From Mesorhizobium sp. BR1-1-16 (GTDB lineage Bacteria > Pseudomonadota > Alphaproteobacteria > Rhizobiales > Kaistiaceae): 64,000 nucleotides of DNA. This document shows positions 8,629 to 17,573 of this stretch, piece after piece. Below the pieces are notes generated by a model, which saw only the letters and a list, made by a program, of their open reading frames with translations, searched no databases and was not told where the DNA came from. Numbering within the stretch: the first letter of the stretch is position 1; each line of letters begins with the position of its first letter. The DNA is taken from the NCBI RefSeq assembly GCF_020165495.1, contig NZ_JAIUIE010000001.1, positions 992,001 through 1,056,000 on the forward strand. The letters are read 5' to 3'. The position numbers and the translations under genes were made by a program.

Positions 8629-9390
8629 TCATTGTGCAAGGAAGCCGCCGTCGACCGGCAGCGTATGTCCCGTGATCATCGATGCGCCGGGGCTTGCCAT
8701 GAAGAGGATCGCCGCGGCGACCTCTTCCGGCTCTGCCAGGCGCCCCATCGGCGTCATCGCCTCGATCCTGCCGACGAGGACCGGATCGGAGGTCAGCGGC
8801 GCGATGAACGGCGTGCGGACATAGGTCGGCGCCACCGCGTTGACGCGAATGCCAAGGCCTGCCCACTCGATGGCGAGCGCCCGCGTCATGTTGACGATGG
8901 CGCCCTTCGTCGTCTGGTAGGAGATGTTGGGATAAAGGCCGCCGCCCGAAAAGCCCATGATCGACGAGACATTGACGATCGCGCCGCCGCGGCCGCCGGC
9001 GATCATGTGGCGCGCGGCGACCCGGCAGGCGAGGAAGGTGCCGGTCATGTTGACGGCAACGACCTTGTCCCAATCGGCGACCGAAAGTTCCAGCGCCGGT
9101 TTGCGGATGGCGAGACCGGCGCTGTTGACGAGGATGTCGATCCGGCCCGCCTCAGCCATCACCGTATCGAAGGCAGCCTCCAGCGCCGCTTCATCAGCAA
9201 CATCGGCCGTCACGCCGAAAGCAGCGTTCCCGCATGCCGCGAGCGCGTCGGTCTTGTCAGGCGCCCGATCGAGCAGGGCGACGCGGGCGCCGGCTTGCGC
9301 CATGGCGACGGCACTTGCGAGTCCGATGCCGCTGCCGCCGCCGGTGACAACGGCGACGCGACCGGCGAGCGAGAAGGGATGATCGGTCAT
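8629..9390 (-). CDS. SDR-family oxidoreductase (sugar dehydrogenase type)
   Basis: The 253-residue classical short-chain dehydrogenase has [12 protein letters not shown] at the cofactor site, NSAG, catalytic Ser in [11 protein letters not shown] and [11 protein letters not shown] as the YxxxK motif. The C-terminal [14 protein letters not shown] is typical of polyol and sugar dehydrogenases. It lies 21 bases after denD and 23 bases before the second SDR, all in the same operon. It could oxidise a sugar to its lactone, which the ApnL-like protein would open, or supply a four-carbon acid. That assignment is inferred. Confidence 0.9.
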   Translation of the reverse strand: MTDHPFSLAGRVAVVTGGGSGIGLASAVAMAQAGARVALLDRAPDKTDALAACGNAAFGVTADVADEAALEAAFDTVMAEAGRIDILVNSAGLAIRKPALELSVADWDKVVAVNMTGTFLACRVAARHMIAGGRGGAIVNVSSIMGFSGGGLYPNISYQTTKGAIVNMTRALAIEWAGLGIRVNAVAPTYVRTPFIAPLTSDPVLVGRIEAMTPMGRLAEPEEVAAAILFMASPGASMITGHTLPVDGGFLAQ

Positions 9391-9411
9391 GGTTGGTCCT
9401 GCCCCTATCGG

Positions 9412-10401
9412 CTAGACGGCGATCTTGCCGCCGAGTTCATCGTCGATATGGGCCTTGATGATCGCGTCGAATGAGGCATCGGCCTGGAAACCGAGCGAAA
9501 CAGCGCGTTTCGGCTCGAAATCGGGTGCCCAGCCATCGACGATGCGGACGATGGCTGGGTCGGTCTCACGACGGATGAGCGCGACGGCACGGTCTCCCGC
9601 TACGCGGCGCAGCGCTTCGATCTCTTCGCCGACCGTGGCGGAGAGGCCAGGCATCGACAGGTTGCGGCGAGGACCGATCGCCGCGCTGTCGATCGTCGCG
9701 GCATGCAGCAGGAAGCCGACGGCGGCGCGCGGCGAGGCAAACCAGTGGCGCACGGTCTCGGCCACGGGCAGCACGGCTTCGAGGCCCACCAGCGGCTCGC
9801 GCAGGATGTTGGAGAAGAAGCCCGACGCCGCCTTGTTGGGCTTGCCGGGCCGGATGCAGATGGTCGGCAGACGGATGCCGACGCCATCGAAGAAGCCGCG
9901 CCGCGTATAGTCGGAGAGCAGCAATTCGCCGATCGCCTTCTGCGTGCCGTAGCTGGTCAGCGGCGTGGTGAAGAATTCGTCCGGTATCGTGGCCGGGAAG
10001 GGCGCGCCGAAGACGGCAATCGACGAGGTGAAGACGAGGCGCGGCTTGTAGAGCCCCTTGGCGCTCTCAAGGCGGACCGCGTCGAAGAGAAAGCGGGTGC
10101 CGTCGAGATTGATCCGGTAGCCCTTGTCGAAATCTAGTTCTGCTTCGCCGGAGACGATCGCGGCGAGGTGGAAGATGACATCAGGTCGATCTCCTATCAG
10201 GCCTTCGGCCGTGCCGGGCGTCGAGAGATCGGCGACCCGTGTCGAGACGGCACCGGCAAAGCCGGCAGGCGAGGCCGGCTCGATCACATCGGCCAGAGTC
10301 AGGCGGTCGACCGGCTGGCCGCCAAGGCCGCCATCGGCCACGAGGCGCTCGGTGAGCTTGCGGCCGACCATGCCGGCGGCTCCGATGATCAGGATATGCA
10401 T
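9412..10401 (-). CDS. denD: D-erythronate dehydrogenase (NAD-dependent epimerase/dehydratase family)
   Basis: The 329-residue extended SDR starts MHILIIGAAGMVGRKLTERL with the GxxGxxG cofactor loop. The active site reads SSIAVFG and SYGTQKAIGE (YxxxK), followed by RLPTICIRPGKPN. This matches the DenD family, which oxidises D-erythronate at C2 to the same 2-oxo-tetronate that LtnD makes from L-threonate. With otnI, otnK and otnC in the same locus, DenD is the best call; a sugar epimerase is less likely. It sits 26 bases downstream of the ApnL-like gene. Confidence 0.85.
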   Translation of the reverse strand: MHILIIGAAGMVGRKLTERLVADGGLGGQPVDRLTLADVIEPASPAGFAGAVSTRVADLSTPGTAEGLIGDRPDVIFHLAAIVSGEAELDFDKGYRINLDGTRFLFDAVRLESAKGLYKPRLVFTSSIAVFGAPFPATIPDEFFTTPLTSYGTQKAIGELLLSDYTRRGFFDGVGIRLPTICIRPGKPNKAASGFFSNILREPLVGLEAVLPVAETVRHWFASPRAAVGFLLHAATIDSAAIGPRRNLSMPGLSATVGEEIEALRRVAGDRAVALIRRETDPAIVRIVDGWAPDFEPKRAVSLGFQADASFDAIIKAHIDDELGGKIAV

Positions 10402-10427
10402 GGGAAAGCCCCTTGGAAAATGATGAC

Positions 10428-12365
10428 TCAGGAGAAGCGAAAGCGGGCGACCGCATAGGGCGCGAGCGTGGTCTCGCTTTCAGTGAAGGACCGCGTGAGA
10501 TGGTCGAGCGCTGCGGGATTGGCGCTGGCGGCAACGAAGCTCTCCGCGTCGAGCACGAAGACATCGCGCGGTGCGCCGGGCAGCGTCACGTCCTGCGGCG
10601 TGCCCGTCCGGTTGGCGAGCCAGAGCTCGGTGCCGTTCTCCGTCTCGGCGGCGATCGCCTCGATAAAGGGCGATGCTTCCACTGCGAGCATGGGCCGGCC
10701 CGAAAGCTGCGCGAGGCCAGAGAGGACATGGAACATCGGGAAGACGCCACCGGCCTCGTCGAACCAGGGCTTCGGCCAGTCGCTCGCCGCGGAAACGAGG
10801 CCGAAGGCGCCCGTCGTCCCGCCGAGCGTCACGGTCTCGGCGCCGCCCGCCGCGAAGCGGGCGAAGAAGCCGAGCGCCCATGCTGCGCCAAGCAGACCGC
10901 GATGGCGCGGGTCGTTGAAGTTCATCGCCTGGCGGATGTTGTTCGGATTGGCAAACGGCGCGTCGCCATAGGGATTCATACGCATGCCGATGGCGCTCGG
11001 TCCGACCGCGAAGGGCCGGTCGCCGGCGATCGTGGCGGCCGAAAGCGCGATGGCTGGCAGCGACTCCAAGCCCTCGACGATCGAGACGTCGTCACCTGCA
11101 TGCAGCATTGCCGTGGTGGTGAACGAGACGAGGTCCAGAAGATCGACCGGCGGCCGCTTGCGGTTCATCTCGGTGAAAAGGCTGAACATCCCGCCGCCGA
11201 GACGAGCGCCCGGAAAGGCGGTCCTTGCCGCCTCGAACAGAGCGCGCGGCTCTGGCGCTGGCGGCCAGACGCTGCCGGGCAGGGTGCATTTCAGGTCGGG
11301 CGCCGGCGAGACCAGCACGGTCGAGAAGGGTGAGCCAAGCGCCGCAACGGTACGGCCGAGCGCCGCCACTTCCTCCGCAAAGCCATCGACCGAGACGATG
11401 ACGGCCTCAAGCCATGCTTCGGCGCCAAGGGCGCGGGCAGCGGCGGCGATGCCTTCCAGCGTGCTGCGGTCGTGGCCCTTTTGCGGGTCGTAGTAGCCGA
11501 TAAGGACCGAGGCACCGACCGAACTGAGCAGGCTGGCATTGGCCAATGTGTCGGCGATCTCGCTCGGGTCGAGACCGAGGCCGAGCCTCGGAACGGAGCG
11601 GCCGGGCGGGCCAAGGACGATACGGGTCGAGGCCTTGCCCGAAACACGCATGGGCGCATCACTGGCGACCCTCAGTCGTACCGCCTGCTCTAGCCGCTCA
11701 TCCTTGGCGACCGTATAGGGCCAGGGCAAAGCGAGCGGACGGACATAGGTCTTGTACGAGGCGTCGGTCCAGTTGCGCTGGTCCTCCATCTCATAAGTGT
11801 CGCCTTCCATCCGGCAGGTGACGACAAGACCCGGCGCGGCCTCGTGGGTGAGCGCGCGGAGCGCCATCATCGGCTGGACGGGATCGATAACGTCCGGGAA
11901 ATGGCTGTGCTCGATGGTGCCGTCGACATGCTCGATCGTGACGGGACGGCCGGAGACGCCGACGATCGGGTGCAGCACGACGAAGCCGGTGCGATTGGTC
12001 AGGAAGTCCGTCTCGGCGAGGCCGGTTGCCGAGAAATCGAGACGGCCGTCCGCATCGGCCTCGATCCGGGCGCTGTAGCGGAAGGCCTGGCGATCGTCGC
12101 CGGCGCGCGCTTCATAGCTAACCGTGAAGCCATCCGCCCGTTCGTCGACTTGGAGGTTCTCGATGACCGGATTGTAGGTACCCCAGTTGCGGTCCCGGAC
12201 GATGAAGGAGATGGCGCGGATGATCTCGACGCCGCCAAAGCGGATATGGCGGAGATTGCCGGTGTCGAGTTCAGCGGAGAGCGCCCCTGCAACGAGGATA
12301 CGCGGCGCGACGACCGGCTCCTCGGTGCCGAACAGGCGGACGGCGAGAGAGGGCGCGCTGGTCAT
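10428..12365 (-). CDS. Large lactonase-like protein, possible D-apionolactonase (ApnL-like)
   Basis: The 645-residue cytoplasmic protein has no signal peptide. The N-terminal half is beta-rich (GNLRHIRFGGVEIIRAISF, then RNWGTYNPVI) and resembles glycosidase-like sandwich domains. The C-terminal half alternates helix and strand, with acidic residues in FTEMNRKRPP and VSIVEGLESL. I recall this architecture from proteins annotated as D-apionate/apionolactone lactonase in apiose catabolism, but cannot confirm that here. The start at 12365 overlaps the permease stop (ATGA). The reading frame remains open upstream, but that part is antisense-like shadow. In this operon it could open a sugar lactone before DenD acts. 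The function is uncertain. Confidence 0.5.
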   Translation of the reverse strand: MTSAPSLAVRLFGTEEPVVAPRILVAGALSAELDTGNLRHIRFGGVEIIRAISFIVRDRNWGTYNPVIENLQVDERADGFTVSYEARAGDDRQAFRYSARIEADADGRLDFSATGLAETDFLTNRTGFVVLHPIVGVSGRPVTIEHVDGTIEHSHFPDVIDPVQPMMALRALTHEAAPGLVVTCRMEGDTYEMEDQRNWTDASYKTYVRPLALPWPYTVAKDERLEQAVRLRVASDAPMRVSGKASTRIVLGPPGRSVPRLGLGLDPSEIADTLANASLLSSVGASVLIGYYDPQKGHDRSTLEGIAAAARALGAEAWLEAVIVSVDGFAEEVAALGRTVAALGSPFSTVLVSPAPDLKCTLPGSVWPPAPEPRALFEAARTAFPGARLGGGMFSLFTEMNRKRPPVDLLDLVSFTTTAMLHAGDDVSIVEGLESLPAIALSAATIAGDRPFAVGPSAIGMRMNPYGDAPFANPNNIRQAMNFNDPRHRGLLGAAWALGFFARFAAGGAETVTLGGTTGAFGLVSAASDWPKPWFDEAGGVFPMFHVLSGLAQLSGRPMLAVEASPFIEAIAAETENGTELWLANRTGTPQDVTLPGAPRDVFVLDAESFVAASANPAALDHLTRSFTESETTLAPYAVARFRFS

Positions 12366-13363
12366 CGGTTCACTCGCGAACTGACCAGCCGCTCGGCAAG
12401 CAGCGCCACGATGATGATCGTGCCGATGGCGGTGCCCTGCCAGAACGGCGAGACGCCCATCAGATTGAGACCATTGCGGATCATGACCATGATGAACACG
12501 CCGATCAGCGTCCCGATCATCGAGCCGCGGCCGCCATAAAGGCTCGCGCCTCCGATCACCACTGCAGCGATGGCGTCGAGTTCCAGCGCATTGCCCATCA
12601 GCGGATCGGCCGAGAGAAGCTGGGCGATCGAGAACGTCACCGCGACGGCGGAAAGCGCGCTCGCGAGCACATAGGGAAGCACGGAATAGAACAGTGTGTT
12701 GAGGCCCGCGGCCCGCGCGGCCTCCTTGTTGGAGCCGACCGCATAGATGGTCCGCCCGCCCTTGGTGTAAGTGAGGTAGGCCCAGGCAAGCGCATAAAGA
12801 ACCAGCAGGAACAGGACGTTGGACGGTATTCCGAACACGCTGGTGTAGACGATGTTCTGCATCGAATCCGGGATGTTCGAAATCGCCGTCTGGCCGGAAA
12901 AGATGTAGGCGAGGCTGCGCGCGATCGCCATCACGCCAAGCGTCACCACGAAGGCTGCGAGTCCGAAGACATTGATCAGCAGGCCGGACAGCAGGCCAAT
13001 AAAGGCACCGGCTGCAACTGCGACGGCAATGGCCGGGACGATCGGCATCTGCTGCACCGCGAGGCCGAGAATGATGCCGGTCAATCCGGCGACGGACCCG
13101 ACGGAGAGATCGATGCCGCCTGTCAGGATGACGAAGGTCATGCCGACCGCGATGATGCCGATCACGACCGATTGGTCGAGCATGTTGAAGATGTTGGAAT
13201 GCGTCAGGAAATAGGGTGAGAGGATCGAGAGGCAGGCGGCAATCGCGATTGCCAGCAGGATCATGCGGACCTCGAGCCGCCGGGCCAGCTTCTTGATGAA
13301 GGGCGGCCGGCTCGATGGTTCGGCGGCGAGGGTGGTGGCCATGGAGGATCGTTCCTTGGTCAT
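12362..13363 (-). CDS. Ribose/sugar-type ABC transporter permease (RbsC family)
   Basis: The 333-residue inner-membrane protein has about ten hydrophobic segments. It carries the family motif GMTFVILTGGIDLSVGSVAG and the EAA-like loop region GRGSMIGTLIGVF. It belongs to the carbohydrate-uptake family 2 permeases (RbsC, XylH). It overlaps the ATPase gene by four bases upstream and the lactonase-like gene by four bases downstream. A shorter start at the MATTLA methionine seven codons in is possible. The transported substrate is probably a sugar acid or lactone related to the operon's enzymes. Confidence 0.93.
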   Translation of the reverse strand: MTKERSSMATTLAAEPSSRPPFIKKLARRLEVRMILLAIAIAACLSILSPYFLTHSNIFNMLDQSVVIGIIAVGMTFVILTGGIDLSVGSVAGLTGIILGLAVQQMPIVPAIAVAVAAGAFIGLLSGLLINVFGLAAFVVTLGVMAIARSLAYIFSGQTAISNIPDSMQNIVYTSVFGIPSNVLFLLVLYALAWAYLTYTKGGRTIYAVGSNKEAARAAGLNTLFYSVLPYVLASALSAVAVTFSIAQLLSADPLMGNALELDAIAAVVIGGASLYGGRGSMIGTLIGVFIMVMIRNGLNLMGVSPFWQGTAIGTIIIVALLAERLVSSRVNR

Positions 13364-15267
13364 AGCGTTGCCGCCATGGTGTCGATGCGGGATTTGATGG
13401 TTTCTGGCGCGGGCAGCGTATCGCCTTCCTTGAGGGTGAGGCCAACCCAGCCGAGATCGTGGCCACGCGGGCTGGTCATCGGCACGACCAGCGTCGTCCG
13501 TCCACCGCCAGCTTCCGCGACGAAGGCGCCGTGGCGCTGGGCCAGCGCGGCTGGCAGGCGGGTCTCGGACAGGCGCCGCGCCTCGCCGGCGCGAAAGCCC
13601 GGATCGAGTGCCGGGTCGCTCACCACGGCGTTGAGGCAGATCAGGCTGTCATCCTCGATCAGCGCCCAGAAACCCGCGCCGCCATGCTCGCGCGTGAGCT
13701 CGTTCAGGAGCGCGGTGTTGCGCGCCATCGATGTGCGCGGCGCGGCGAGGAGCGTCAGCTTCTCCTCGTCCAGCATCGCGCTCGGCAGGTCGGCGATCGA
13801 GCGACCGTCGCTCACCACCACAACCCGGTCTGAAAGACCGAGCAGCTCCTCGAAATCTGATGATATGACGACCACCGCGACGTCTTCGGCCGCGATGTCG
13901 CGCAGCATGGCGTAGATGCTGGCGCGCGTGCCGATATCGACCCCCTTGGTCGGCTCGTCGAGGATGAGCACGCTCGGCTCCAGCAGCAGCCAGCGGGCGA
14001 TGATGATCTTCTGCTGCATGCCGCCGGAGAAATTCAGCATCGAGGCATCAAGCAGGCGATCGCCGGGAAGGCCAAGTTTCGCCAGCAATTCGTCGACGCG
14101 TTTCGCCCGAGCGCCATAGCCGCAGAAGAAGCCGCGATGCGCGCCGAGATGGGCGATGAGGAGGTTCTCCTTCACCGACAGGTCGGGAACGATGTTCTGC
14201 GTCCGCCGATCCTCGGCGACGAAACCGAGACCGGCACGGATCGCGGTCTTCGGACTGTTGCCCCTGAGCGGCTGGCCGCCGAGCAGCACCTCGCCGCCGC
14301 TCCGGGGGCGGAGACCGAAGATCGCCTCGGCCGTTTCAGAGCGGCCTGCGCCGACCAGCCCGCCGAGGCCGAGGATCTCGCCTTTGCGCACCGAGAACGA
14401 CACGTCGCGGACGATGGGAAAGGCGCTGATATGCTTGACTTCGAGCGCTATTGCGCCGCCGATGTCCGGCGCTTCTTCATTGCGGGCATAGATCGCTCCA
14501 AGCTCGCTGCCGACCATGGCGCGGATGAGTTCCGCTTGCGAGAGATCGGCCGTCGGCTGCGCATTCATCACCGTGCGGCCCTCGCGCAGCACCGTGACGC
14601 GATCGGTGATGGCGAACACTTCTTCGAGGCGGTGCGAGACGAACACGAGGCCGTGGCCGGAATCGCGGAGCCGCGCCATCACGTCGAACAGCCGCTCGAC
14701 CTCGCCGGGGCTGAGCGAGGCCGTCGGTTCGTCGAAGATCATCAGCTTCGCCTGCACGCCGAGCGCCTTGGCGATCTCGACCAGTTGCTTCTGCGCCGAC
14801 GAAAGGCGGCGGACATCCCAGTCGAAGGGAAGGCTGTCCTGCTGGCCGAGCGATTCCAGAATTTCTTCGCCGCGTTGGCGGAGCGCGCCATAGTTGAGAC
14901 GACCGGGCCGGCCGAGCTCGGGCAGGAAGATGTTTTCAAGGACGGTCAGGTCAGGGACGAGGCTCGTCTCCTGCATGACGATGGCGATGCCAATATTGAG
15001 CGCGTCGCGCGTGCCGCGCAGCCGGATCTCACGGCCGCGATAGACCATCTCGCCTTCGTCAAAGGCGTGGTGGCCGGAAATGACCTTGGAAAGGGTCGAC
15101 TTACCCGCGCCATTGGCGCCGAGCAGGCCGTGGATCTCGCCTTCGCGCAGTTCGAAGTCGGCGCCCTGCAGGGCCCGCGTACGGTCGAATGTCTTGGTGA
15201 TGCCGCGCATCGTGAGCAGCGGCGCGGTCACCAGTTCGGGTGAACGGTCGAAATCGGCGATGGACAA
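13360..15267 (-). CDS. Ribose/sugar-type ABC transporter ATPase (RbsA family) with extra C-terminal domain
   Basis: The 635-residue protein has two fused ATPase modules, as in RbsA. Module 1 has GANGAGKST (about 50-58), LSSAQKQ and FDEPTASL. Module 2 has the degenerate P-loop GLVGAGRSE, FSGGMQQ and LDEPTKGVD. RbsA-family proteins are normally about 500 residues. Here residues 511-635 form an additional alpha/beta domain (ARNTALLNELTREHGGAGFW, then FVAEAGGGRTTLVVPM) resembling a small GAF-like sensor. This could couple transport to a ligand or signal, but that is inference. It overlaps the permease by four bases and follows the binding-protein gene after a hairpin. Confidence 0.92.
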   Translation of the reverse strand: MSIADFDRSPELVTAPLLTMRGITKTFDRTRALQGADFELREGEIHGLLGANGAGKSTLSKVISGHHAFDEGEMVYRGREIRLRGTRDALNIGIAIVMQETSLVPDLTVLENIFLPELGRPGRLNYGALRQRGEEILESLGQQDSLPFDWDVRRLSSAQKQLVEIAKALGVQAKLMIFDEPTASLSPGEVERLFDVMARLRDSGHGLVFVSHRLEEVFAITDRVTVLREGRTVMNAQPTADLSQAELIRAMVGSELGAIYARNEEAPDIGGAIALEVKHISAFPIVRDVSFSVRKGEILGLGGLVGAGRSETAEAIFGLRPRSGGEVLLGGQPLRGNSPKTAIRAGLGFVAEDRRTQNIVPDLSVKENLLIAHLGAHRGFFCGYGARAKRVDELLAKLGLPGDRLLDASMLNFSGGMQQKIIIARWLLLEPSVLILDEPTKGVDIGTRASIYAMLRDIAAEDVAVVVISSDFEELLGLSDRVVVVSDGRSIADLPSAMLDEEKLTLLAAPRTSMARNTALLNELTREHGGAGFWALIEDDSLICLNAVVSDPALDPGFRAGEARRLSETRLPAALAQRHGAFVAEAGGGRTTLVVPMTSPRGHDLGWVGLTLKEGDTLPAPETIKSRIDTMAATL

Positions 15268-15306
15268 GGAGCATTCCCCAAAGTCGGCCTGAACGAAACA
15301 AGGATC

Positions 15307-15333
15307 GGCGCCGCAGCCCAGGACTGCGACGCC
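15307..15333 (-). promoter_or_regulatory. Intercistronic hairpin after the binding-protein gene
   Basis: GGCGCCGCAG and CTGCGACGCC pair around a seven-base loop. On the minus-strand transcript the single mismatch becomes a G-U wobble, giving a ten-bp stem. It lies 8 bases after the binding-protein stop and about 40 bases before the ATPase start. No U-tract follows, so it more likely stabilises the upstream mRNA or partly attenuates transcription than acts as a full terminator. Confidence 0.55.
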
Positions 15334-15340
15334 GGCCGGC

Positions 15341-16324
15341 TCAGACTTCGTTGGCGAAGACCGTTTCCTTCACGATCGGCAGTTCCTTCTCGATGTTCTC
15401 GCTGGTGATGGCGAGGATCGGGACGGTGATCTCCTTGGCGGGCGTCTTTCCAGCCAGAGCGTCGACCATGGCCTCGCCGGAGCGGACGCCCATGAGGAAG
15501 GGCTGCTGCATGCCGGAGACGACGAGCTCGCCGGACTTCAAGAGGTCGACGAATTCCGGAATGCCGTCGAAGGCGGCGACGAGGACTTCGCCATTGCGCC
15601 GCGCGGCCTTGATGGCGCGGAGCGCGCCGATCGCCGGCTGGTGGGTCTGCACGAACAGGCCGCGCATGTCCGGATTGGCAGTGAGCAGATCCTGCGTGAA
15701 CTTGAAGGTCTCGTCGGCGGTGTAGCTCTGCATCTGCTGCATGCCGGCGTCCTTGCCGGTGAAGCCGCCTTCCTTCAGGCCGTCCAGGAAGCCCTTGGTG
15801 CGGGCCTGGCCGTTCTTGCGGGCCTGCGAAATGGCGACGATGCCGACCGAGCCGCCCTCCCAGCCCTTCTTCTTCAGGGCGTCTGCCAGCGCGACACCGA
15901 CATCATGCGCACCGCGGTAATTGTCGGACGAGATGAACGAGACGAAGTCGCCCGAATTGGTGCCGATATCTGCAATCACGACCGGAATATTGGCGCGCTT
16001 GGCAAGCTGGAGCACGCTCGGCGCCGTCGATGAATCGGTCGGCGAGATCACGATGCCGGCGACGCCACGGGCGATCGAATCCTGCGCGTTCTGCAGCTGC
16101 GTCTGCGCACTGTTATGAGAGTCGAGTGCCTGGAAGCCGAAGCCGCCCTTCTTGGCCGCAGACTCGACGCCCTTCGACAGATAGCGCCAGAAGGGCAGGT
16201 CGAGGCCAGGCGTCAGATAGACGATATCCTTGCCGGCTGCTGCCGCTGTGCGAAGTCCGGCAAAACCGGTGCCCAGGGCGAGCGAGGTGCCGCCGGCAAG
16301 CTTCAGAAATGTCCTGCGTTCCAT
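15341..16324 (-). CDS. Periplasmic sugar-type substrate-binding protein (Peripla_BP_4, RbsB-like)
   Basis: The 327-residue protein starts MERRTFLKLAGGTSLALGTG, a twin-arginine signal (RRTFLK) with a hydrophobic stretch and likely cleavage after TAAAAG. The mature part is a two-lobed type I periplasmic-binding fold (KDIVYLTPGLDLPFWRYLSK, then ARGVAGIVISPTDSS and AAFDGIPEF). I chose the ATG at 16324 because GGGAGGA lies just upstream; an in-frame start 24 codons further up lacks this. It feeds the RbsA/RbsC-type transporter. A Tat signal suggests folding, possibly with a cofactor, before export. Confidence 0.93.
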   Translation of the reverse strand: MERRTFLKLAGGTSLALGTGFAGLRTAAAAGKDIVYLTPGLDLPFWRYLSKGVESAAKKGGFGFQALDSHNSAQTQLQNAQDSIARGVAGIVISPTDSSTAPSVLQLAKRANIPVVIADIGTNSGDFVSFISSDNYRGAHDVGVALADALKKKGWEGGSVGIVAISQARKNGQARTKGFLDGLKEGGFTGKDAGMQQMQSYTADETFKFTQDLLTANPDMRGLFVQTHQPAIGALRAIKAARRNGEVLVAAFDGIPEFVDLLKSGELVVSGMQQPFLMGVRSGEAMVDALAGKTPAKEITVPILAITSENIEKELPIVKETVFANEV

Positions 16325-16392
16325 TTGATTCCTCCCGATGTTCAGCCAATGCCGGCTGAGAGTTGTTCGTGCGTAGACGGCCCGGCGCTTCC

Positions 16393-17160
16393 TCAAGCGT
16401 CCGATCCGGATTCTCCCTGTATGAGGAGTTGGGTCGTCGCGTAGATCCGTCCGGTATGGACGGCAAAGGCCTCGGCAGCAGCGACCGGGTCATGCGCCCT
16501 GAGAGCCTCGACGATGGCGACGTGATCGGCGTAGCTGGTGGCGATGGCGCCGGGCCGGCCAACGGCCTCGCGGCGATATTCCATCATGTAGGCGTAGAGA
16601 TCGGTGCTGAAGTCGGCGAGCAGCCGGTTCGGCGAAGCCTGGTAGATCGCGACGTGAAACTCACGGTCGCTGATTAGAAACCGGACCGGATCGTCGAGCG
16701 CGCTCTTTTGCGAGGCCAGCAATGCCTCCAACTGGACGATCCTGCGGGCGTCGATGCCGATCGCTGCGTCGGTAACGACCTGCCGCTCGACCAGCAAACG
16801 CGCTGCATGGACGGAATCGAGATTATAGGCGTCGACGGCACGCGCCGTGGCGAAGCCGACCGTTACGGGTCCGACATCGCTGCGGCGAACCCGCGTTCGC
16901 GCGCCCTGCGAGATCTCGAGAATGCCCTTGGCCGCCAGCATCTGAATGCCGCCGCGTACAGCATCGCGGCTGACGTTGAGCGCGACCGACAATTCTCGCT
17001 CGCTCGGCAGCGGGTCGCCGACCTGCAGGATCCCCGAGGCGATCAGCCCGGCAATCTTGTCGGCGATGACATTGGTAATAGGACGCTTGACGATCGCTTC
17101 CCGAAGGGTCGGGAGCTCCGTCAGATGCGCGGTATCACCAGATTTTCGTTGCAGCGGCAT
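16393..17160 (-). CDS. GntR-family (FadR subfamily) transcriptional regulator
   Basis: The 255-residue protein has an N-terminal winged helix (LIASGILQVGDPLPSEREL, then VSRDAVRGGIQML) at about residues 30-95 and a C-terminal all-helical FCD ligand-binding domain. The latter contains the FHVAIYQ helix and a late histidine in YADHVAIVEAL that typically bind a metal or carboxylate. It is the first gene of the minus-strand sugar-acid operon, with a matching FadR-type dyad 14 bases upstream of its start, so autoregulation and operon control are likely. Confidence 0.92.
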   Translation of the reverse strand: MPLQRKSGDTAHLTELPTLREAIVKRPITNVIADKIAGLIASGILQVGDPLPSERELSVALNVSRDAVRGGIQMLAAKGILEISQGARTRVRRSDVGPVTVGFATARAVDAYNLDSVHAARLLVERQVVTDAAIGIDARRIVQLEALLASQKSALDDPVRFLISDREFHVAIYQASPNRLLADFSTDLYAYMMEYRREAVGRPGAIATSYADHVAIVEALRAHDPVAAAEAFAVHTGRIYATTQLLIQGESGSDA

Positions 17161-17173
17161 GCCAACACTTTGA

Positions 17174-17186
17174 CTGGTCGGACCAG
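17174..17186. promoter_or_regulatory. FadR/GntR-type operator upstream of the GntR regulator
   Basis: CTGGTC-G-GACCAG is a perfect 13-bp dyad containing the TGGTCNGACCA core typical of FadR-subfamily GntR operators. It lies 14 bases upstream of the GntR start codon at 17160 and probably mediates autoregulation of the eight-gene operon. The rest of the gap from 17187 to about 17490 shows no gene that I can support. Confidence 0.65.
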
Positions 17187-17494
17187 AAGTCCAGTTGAGC
17201 TAAGCGATCTTCTGACGGTCTGTCAAGCGCACCGCAGATTGCACAGAGCTATGGCTCATCTTAGCCGCCGCTCAGTCAGCGAGCGCCATCTGGCACGATC
17301 TGTGGCGATGTTCCTCCACGAGGGTCGAGCCGGCAAACCGCCATTTCCGTCGCCGCTAGCCGCCCAAGCCTGAGGCAGGCCCCCTCGTCCTCGCAGCTTA
17401 TTCTGCACCTTCCATAGGCAGTCAGGAGCGCTGGGTGTTTTCTGTGCGAAGCCTATGGACGATACGATACGCTCATGCGATAGTTCAATTCATC

Positions 17495-17511
17495 GTATTG
17501 CATTTCAATAC
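17495..17511. promoter_or_regulatory. Inverted repeat upstream of the IclR gene, candidate operator
   Basis: GTATTG-CATTT-CAATAC is a perfect 6-bp inverted repeat with a five-base spacer, 63 bases upstream of the IclR start. The local sequence is strikingly AT-rich compared with its surroundings, consistent with a promoter. IclR-family regulators often bind such dyads at their own promoters. A short direct repeat (GATACGATACG, 17461-17471) precedes it. Confidence 0.55.
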
Positions 17512-17573
17512 TATGTAGTGACAATCCAATGAGGCGGGCGTCGGTTGACCCGCTCAATCGACGGAAAGGCCTC

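Noticed and set aside
12366-13466. In-frame extension upstream of the ApnL-like gene
   Set aside because: It overlaps the permease and is low-complexity Arg/His-rich; the ATG at 12365 with a four-base overlap is the natural start.
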